From positions 1 through 10,269 of the forward strand of contig JAHDGO010000040.1 in assembly GCA_020627605.1 (NCBI GenBank): a stretch of DNA of 10,269 nt, in the 5' to 3' direction. A program made the position numbers and the translations under genes. Source of the DNA: Yoonia sp. (GTDB lineage: Bacteria; Pseudomonadota; Alphaproteobacteria; Rhodobacterales; Rhodobacteraceae). A model generated the notes under the pieces. The model saw only the letters and a list, made by a program, of their open reading frames with translations. It did no database searches and was not told where the DNA came from. Of this stretch, positions 6,917 to 10,269 are shown piece after piece. Each line of letters starts with the position of its first letter. The first letter of the stretch is position 1.

Positions 6917-6945
6917 GTCTTCCCTTTCCGAACGGGGGACCGTTG

Positions 6946-7536
6946 ATGCGCCCTGATATAGCAGCACTTGTTGGTTCGCGTATTTGTCATGATCTTATCA
7001 GCCCAATCGGCGCAATCAGCAATGGGGTAGAGCTTTTGTCGCTGACGGATGGCGACACTGGTGCCGAGATCGACCTGATCAACGAAAGCGTCCAGAACGC
7101 CGCCGCCCGGATCAGGTATTTTCGCATTGCCTATGGCGCGGCCAGTGCAGAGCAATCGGTCAGCCGGGCGGAAATCCTGTCGATCCTGTCGGCCACTGCA
7201 CGCGGCGGGCGCTTCAATTACCTGTGGCAGATCGATGGCGATCAGCCACGCAGGCGGGTGCGTTGCGCGCTTTTGCTGCTGCAGGCCATGGAAACCGCAC
7301 TGCCAATGGGCGGCGATCTGCAAATCCGTCAGGATGGCGCATCCTGGGTCATACGTGCCGAAGGACGACGACTGAACGTGGATCAAGCGTTGTGGGATAA
7401 CCTGCGCGAGCCGGAAGCGGGGTTCCACCACACGGCTGCACAAGTCCAGTTCGCACTGCTGCCCGCCGTGCTTTCAGAGGCCGACAGCAAACTGGACTTC
7501 ATCGTTCACCCGGATCGGCTGATCGCGCGGTTCTAG
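6946..7536 (+). CDS. chpT: ChpT-type histidine phosphotransferase
   Basis: In Caulobacter and relatives ChpT accepts phosphate from the hybrid kinase CckA on a histidine and passes it to CtrA and CpdR, controlling the cell cycle; in Rhodobacterales the same relay controls motility and gene transfer agents. The 196-residue protein has the phosphoacceptor segment [22 protein letters not shown] with His15 in the first helix, then a second helix (about 38-60) completing the dimerisation hairpin. A C-terminal degenerate ATPase-like domain follows (about 70-190), lacking clear N/G1/G2 kinase boxes, as expected for ChpT. ATG 6946 is preferred over the directly preceding in-frame TTG 6943 because the G-rich site GGGGGA at about 6934-6939 is better spaced. 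It diverges from the DUF3553 gene, and its TAG stop shares a CTAG with that of convergent proA. Confidence 0.9.
   Translation: MRPDIAALVGSRICHDLISPIGAISNGVELLSLTDGDTGAEIDLINESVQNAAARIRYFRIAYGAASAEQSVSRAEILSILSATARGGRFNYLWQIDGDQPRRRVRCALLLLQAMETALPMGGDLQIRQDGASWVIRAEGRRLNVDQALWDNLREPEAGFHHTAAQVQFALLPAVLSEADSKLDFIVHPDRLIARF
6955..6963 (-). promoter_or_regulatory. Possible extended -10 promoter of the DUF3553 gene
   Basis: TGCTATATC on the minus strand (6963-6955) has the TG-n-TATAnn form of an extended -10. It lies about 40 bases before the DUF3553 start and inside the first codons of chpT. No good -35 is seen at normal spacing. Confidence 0.22.
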
Positions 7537-8798
7537 CTGCGGACAGCCCCGTTTCCGGTCACCAGATATTTGAAGCTGGTCAGCTGTTCGGCCCCGACAG
7601 GGCCGCGCGCATGCATCTTGCCGGTCGCAATCCCGATCTCTGCCCCCATGCCAAACTCACCACCGTCGGCAAACTGGGTCGACGCATTGTGCATCAGGAT
7701 CGCGCTATCAAGCTGGGCAAAGAAATGCGCCGCTGCCTGATCATCCGCGGTGATGATCGCGTCGGTGTGGTTCGACCCATAGGTGCGGATATGTTCAATC
7801 GCGGGATCAACACCATCAACCAGTTTGGCCGCACAGATCATGTCCAGAAACTCACGCCCGAAATCATCGGCCTGCGCCTTGACCGTTCCCGCAACCTTGG
7901 CCAGTTCGCCATCGGCGCGCACTTCGACCCCGGCCTTCAGCAGCGCCTCGATCAGCATTGGCCCGTGTTCCGTGTAAAAGCGCCAGTCGATCAGCAGACA
8001 TTCCATCGCGCCGCAAATGCCGGTGCGCCGGGTCTTGGCATTCAGCACGATCTCCAGCGCCATGGCCGGATCGGCGGTCGCACCCACGTAGATGTGGCAG
8101 ATGCCTTCAAGATGGGCAAAGACAGGCACGCGCGCCTCGCGCTGGACCAGACCAACAAGGCCTTTGCCGCCGCGCGGCACGATGACATCGATATGGTCGG
8201 TTGCCGTCAGCATGGCAGAGACCGCTGCACGATCCCGCGTTGGCACCAGTTGAATTGCCGTTTCAGGCAGGCCAGCGGCCTTCAGCCCCTGCTGCAAACA
8301 GCCGTGAATGGCCGTGGAAGAATGAAAACTTTCAGAACCACCACGCAGGATCACAGCATTGCCCGATTGGAGGCATAGCGCACCGGCGTCAGCGGTCACA
8401 TTGGGGCGGCTTTCGTAGATCACGCCGACCACGCCCAAGGGCGTGCGCACGCGTTGAATATGCAGGCCTGATGGCATGTCCCATTCGGTGATCACCTCGC
8501 CTACCGGGTCATGTTGTGCCGCAACATTCCGCAGCCCTTCGGCCATGGCGCGGATGCGTGGTTCATCCAGCATCAGCCGGTCCATCATGGCTGGGGACAG
8601 GCCCTTTTCTTCGCCGAAGACCTGATCTTCGGCGTTGGCGTCCATGATGGCGAGGCGGTTATCCCAGATCGCATCCGCCGCGCTGATCAGTGCCGCATGT
8701 TTCCGGTCGGACCCGGTGCTGGCCAGAACGGCCGCCGCAGCGCGGGCATTGGCCCCGATTTGCGCCATCATTGGCCCGATTGCGTCGTGATCGTTCAT
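7533..8798 (-). CDS. proA: Gamma-glutamyl phosphate reductase
   Basis: Second step of proline synthesis: NADPH-dependent reduction of gamma-glutamyl phosphate to glutamate semialdehyde, in the cytosol. The 421-residue length is normal. It is an aldehyde-dehydrogenase-fold enzyme with [17 protein letters not shown] (122-138), [10 protein letters not shown] (147-156), the nucleotide-binding VPRGGKGL (207-214) and the catalytic cysteine Cys262 in [17 protein letters not shown]. The residue after the cysteine is Gly where many ProA have Asn. The C-terminal [16 protein letters not shown] and LTSFKY are typical. ATG 8798 is preceded by AAGAGGA (8806-8812), which overlaps the TAA of proB, so translation is probably coupled. 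It lies 12 bases downstream of proB. The 3' end overlaps chpT by 4 bases. Confidence 0.98.
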   Translation of the reverse strand: MNDHDAIGPMMAQIGANARAAAAVLASTGSDRKHAALISAADAIWDNRLAIMDANAEDQVFGEEKGLSPAMMDRLMLDEPRIRAMAEGLRNVAAQHDPVGEVITEWDMPSGLHIQRVRTPLGVVGVIYESRPNVTADAGALCLQSGNAVILRGGSESFHSSTAIHGCLQQGLKAAGLPETAIQLVPTRDRAAVSAMLTATDHIDVIVPRGGKGLVGLVQREARVPVFAHLEGICHIYVGATADPAMALEIVLNAKTRRTGICGAMECLLIDWRFYTEHGPMLIEALLKAGVEVRADGELAKVAGTVKAQADDFGREFLDMICAAKLVDGVDPAIEHIRTYGSNHTDAIITADDQAAAHFFAQLDSAILMHNASTQFADGGEFGMGAEIGIATGKMHARGPVGAEQLTSFKYLVTGNGAVRS

Positions 8799-8805
8799 CT
8801 GATCG

Positions 8806-8812
8806 TCCTCTT
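8806..8812 (-). promoter_or_regulatory. proA ribosome binding site overlapping the proB stop
   Basis: AAGAGGA on the minus strand, seven bases before ATG 8798. It shares bases with the proB TAA (8813-8811), an arrangement expected for coupled translation of the two proline enzymes. Confidence 0.6.
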
Positions 8813-9917
8813 ACAGCACCATATCATCGCGGTGCACCAAAGCTGCGCGGCCTTCATACCCCAGCACTTCGACAATGTCAGCCGTGCGGCGACCCATGAT
8901 CGCCCGGGCCTCTGCACTGGTGTAGCGGACCAGACCTTGCCCCAGATGTGCGCCGTCAGCCCCGGCAATCGCGACAAGGTCGCCGCGCCCGAACGTGCCC
9001 TGGATTTGTGTCACGCCAGCAGGCAGCAGGCTTTTGCCGCGTTGCAGGGCGTCCACTGCACCGGCATCGACCATGACGGTGCCCTTTGGTTTCATGGCTG
9101 AAATCCAGCGCTTGCGCGCCGCCTGCGGGTCAGTCTGGGCAGCAAACCACGTGGCCCGCGCACCGTTTGCCAGTTTGCCAAGCGGATAGAGCTGTGTGCC
9201 AAGGGCAATCGCCATCGCGCAGCCAGCCTCTGTCGCGATTTTGGCGGCCATGATCTTGGTGATCATCCCGCCCTTGGACAGACCTGATCCGGCATCGCCT
9301 GCCACGCCTTCAATCTCTGGCGTGATTTTATCCACCAATTCAATGTGTTTCGCCGTACTTTTTATCTTGGGATTGGCGGTATAGAGCCCATCCACATCCG
9401 ACAGCAGGATCAGTTGGTCAGCACCGACTGTTACAGCCACCTGTGCTGCCAGACGGTCATTGTCACCATAGCGGATTTCGTCGGTGGCAATGGTGTCGTT
9501 TTCATTGACGATGGGCGTCACGCCCAACCCCAACATGGTTTCCATCGTCGCGCGGCTGTTGAGGTAGCGGCGGCGGTCCTGGCTGTCCTCCAGCGTCACC
9601 AGCACCTGACCCGTCACAATGTCATGCGGACCCAACGCCTCTTGGTAAGCACGCGCCAGCCGGATCTGCCCGACCGCCGCAGCTGCCTGAGATTGTTCCA
9701 GCGCCAAAGAGCTGAGTGGCAAGCCAAGAATACCCCGGCCAAGGGCGATGGAACCGGACGAAACAATGATCACATCCGTGCCACGCGCCCTGATCCGCGC
9801 CACATCATCGGCCAAAGACGTCAGCCAGTCTTGCCGCAATTGACCCGTCTCGGCGTCCACCAAAAGGGCAGAGCCGATCTTGACCACGAGCCGTTTCGCA
9901 TCTTTCAGGGTTGCCAC
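8811..9917 (-). CDS. proB: Glutamate 5-kinase with PUA domain
   Basis: First, committed step of proline synthesis: ATP-dependent phosphorylation of glutamate to gamma-glutamyl phosphate. The 368 residues comprise an amino-acid kinase domain (about 8-245) and a C-terminal PUA domain (about 280-360), the usual long ProB form. Visible motifs are VVKIGSALL (11-19), [13 protein letters not shown] (50-62), [13 protein letters not shown] (135-147), [12 protein letters not shown] (150-161), [13 protein letters not shown] (171-183) and SKGGMITK (214-221). The start codon is GTG at 9917, with GAGGAA (9923-9928) five bases before it, and lies inside the last codons of obgE (13-base overlap). The kinase is normally feedback-inhibited by proline; the window shows nothing on whether that is kept. 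Confidence 0.98.
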   Translation of the reverse strand: MATLKDAKRLVVKIGSALLVDAETGQLRQDWLTSLADDVARIRARGTDVIIVSSGSIALGRGILGLPLSSLALEQSQAAAAVGQIRLARAYQEALGPHDIVTGQVLVTLEDSQDRRRYLNSRATMETMLGLGVTPIVNENDTIATDEIRYGDNDRLAAQVAVTVGADQLILLSDVDGLYTANPKIKSTAKHIELVDKITPEIEGVAGDAGSGLSKGGMITKIMAAKIATEAGCAMAIALGTQLYPLGKLANGARATWFAAQTDPQAARKRWISAMKPKGTVMVDAGAVDALQRGKSLLPAGVTQIQGTFGRGDLVAIAGADGAHLGQGLVRYTSAEARAIMGRRTADIVEVLGYEGRAALVHRDDMVL

Positions 9918-10269
9918 GGTTCTTCCTCGCCCTGATCTTCAGCCGCCTTGCGGTGCCGCAACCGGTCCGCATCAATCTTTTCGCGCAATGCACGCAGAAC
10001 CTCAGGGATACCTTCACGGCTGACGCCGGACATCTGCATCACGGGACCCTCGGCGACTGCGGCGATCTCATCCGTCAGGAACGCCCGTTCCTCTTCATCC
10101 AGCGTGTCGATCTTGTTGAGCACGGTGATGCGCGGCTTGTCGGCCAAGGCGCCGCCATAGGCCTCAAGCTCGCCGATGATGGTGGTCAGGTCACCGGCGG
10201 GGTCACCTGACGTGCCATCAATCAGGTGCAGCAGAACAGCACAGCGTTCAACATGGCCAAGGAACATAT
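9905..10269 (-). CDS. obgE: Obg/CgtA GTPase, C-terminal part only, cut by window edge
   Basis: Obg is an essential GTPase that binds the 50S ribosomal subunit and links ribosome assembly to stress signalling. Only the last 120 or so residues are in the window; the Obg fold, the P-loop and the switch regions lie beyond base 10269. Seen here are [16 protein letters not shown] (the strand and helix after G3), the G4 guanine-specificity motif VLNKID, and the G5 region [18 protein letters not shown] short charged tail of about 30 residues follows and ends in EEEPWQP. There is no room for an OCT (TGS-like) C-terminal domain, so this is a short-tail Obg. The stop at 9905-9907 lies downstream of the proB GTG start, so the genes overlap by 13 bases and are probably one operon. 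Confidence 0.93.
   Translation of the reverse strand, partial: MFLGHVERCAVLLHLIDGTSGDPAGDLTTIIGELEAYGGALADKPRITVLNKIDTLDEEERAFLTDEIAAVAEGPVMQMSGVSREGIPEVLRALREKIDADRLRHRKAAEDQGEEEPWQP
9923..9928 (-). promoter_or_regulatory. Ribosome binding site for the GTG start of proB
   Basis: GAGGAA on the minus strand, five bases before GTG 9917 and inside the obgE C-terminal codons. It supports the non-ATG start. Confidence 0.55.

Noticed and set aside
7611..8378. A 255-codon open frame on the plus strand opposite proA
   Set aside because: proA is unmistakable on the minus strand; this frame shows no recognisable motif.
8511..9101. A 196-codon plus-strand frame spanning the proB-proA junction
   Set aside because: Antisense to two well-supported genes and shows no domain.
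1..10269. CRISPR arrays, tRNA genes, IS ends, defence or toxin-antitoxin modules
   Set aside because: No spaced direct repeats, no cloverleaf-like segments with T-loop sequence, no transposase, and no toxin-antitoxin gene pair were seen.

Overview
The window looks like a chromosomal housekeeping segment from a GC-rich alphaproteobacterium, most likely of the Rhodobacterales/Roseobacter group. The pointers are a ChpT-type phosphotransferase (CtrA pathway) beside a DUF3553 protein, an olsB-olsA ornithine-lipid pair, a CtaA/Cox15 haem A synthase, and obgE-proB-proA order. No tRNA, rRNA, CRISPR array, IS element, prophage or attachment site was seen, and no stretch of 300 bases lacks a gene.

Layout. 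Bases 1-503 (+): 3' part of an enoyl-CoA hydratase-like gene. Bases 532-3953 (-): trmJ-type rRNA/tRNA methyltransferase gene, then ctaA, then an M32 metallocarboxypeptidase gene that is frameshifted. Bases 4018-5036 (+): a TfoX N-terminal-domain protein and a divergent ThiE/TenI-like protein. Bases 5007-6657 (-): olsB then olsA. Bases 6734-6916 (-): a 60-residue DUF3553 protein, divergent from chpT (6946-7536, +). Bases 7533-10269 (-): obgE (cut by the window edge), proB, proA.

How genes work together. OlsB and OlsA are the two consecutive acyltransferases of ornithine-lipid synthesis and overlap at their junction. ProB and ProA are the first two steps of proline synthesis, tightly spaced behind the GTPase Obg. 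CtaA makes haem A for cytochrome oxidase. ChpT relays phosphate from CckA to CtrA/CpdR in related bacteria. The ThiE-like protein keeps the fold signature but lacks several catalytic motifs, so its role is open.

Most noteworthy: (1) the M32 gene is broken by what looks like loss of one copy of a 5-bp tandem repeat; (2) a plus-strand TTGACA promoter-like site and a perfect 14-bp palindrome lie at the 3' end of the DUF3553 gene, antisense to it and pointing towards chpT; (3) the ThiE-like protein has lost canonical catalytic residues; (4) three convergent or collinear gene pairs overlap, including a CTAG that serves as the stop of both chpT and proA. I did not find a convincing new multi-gene system.
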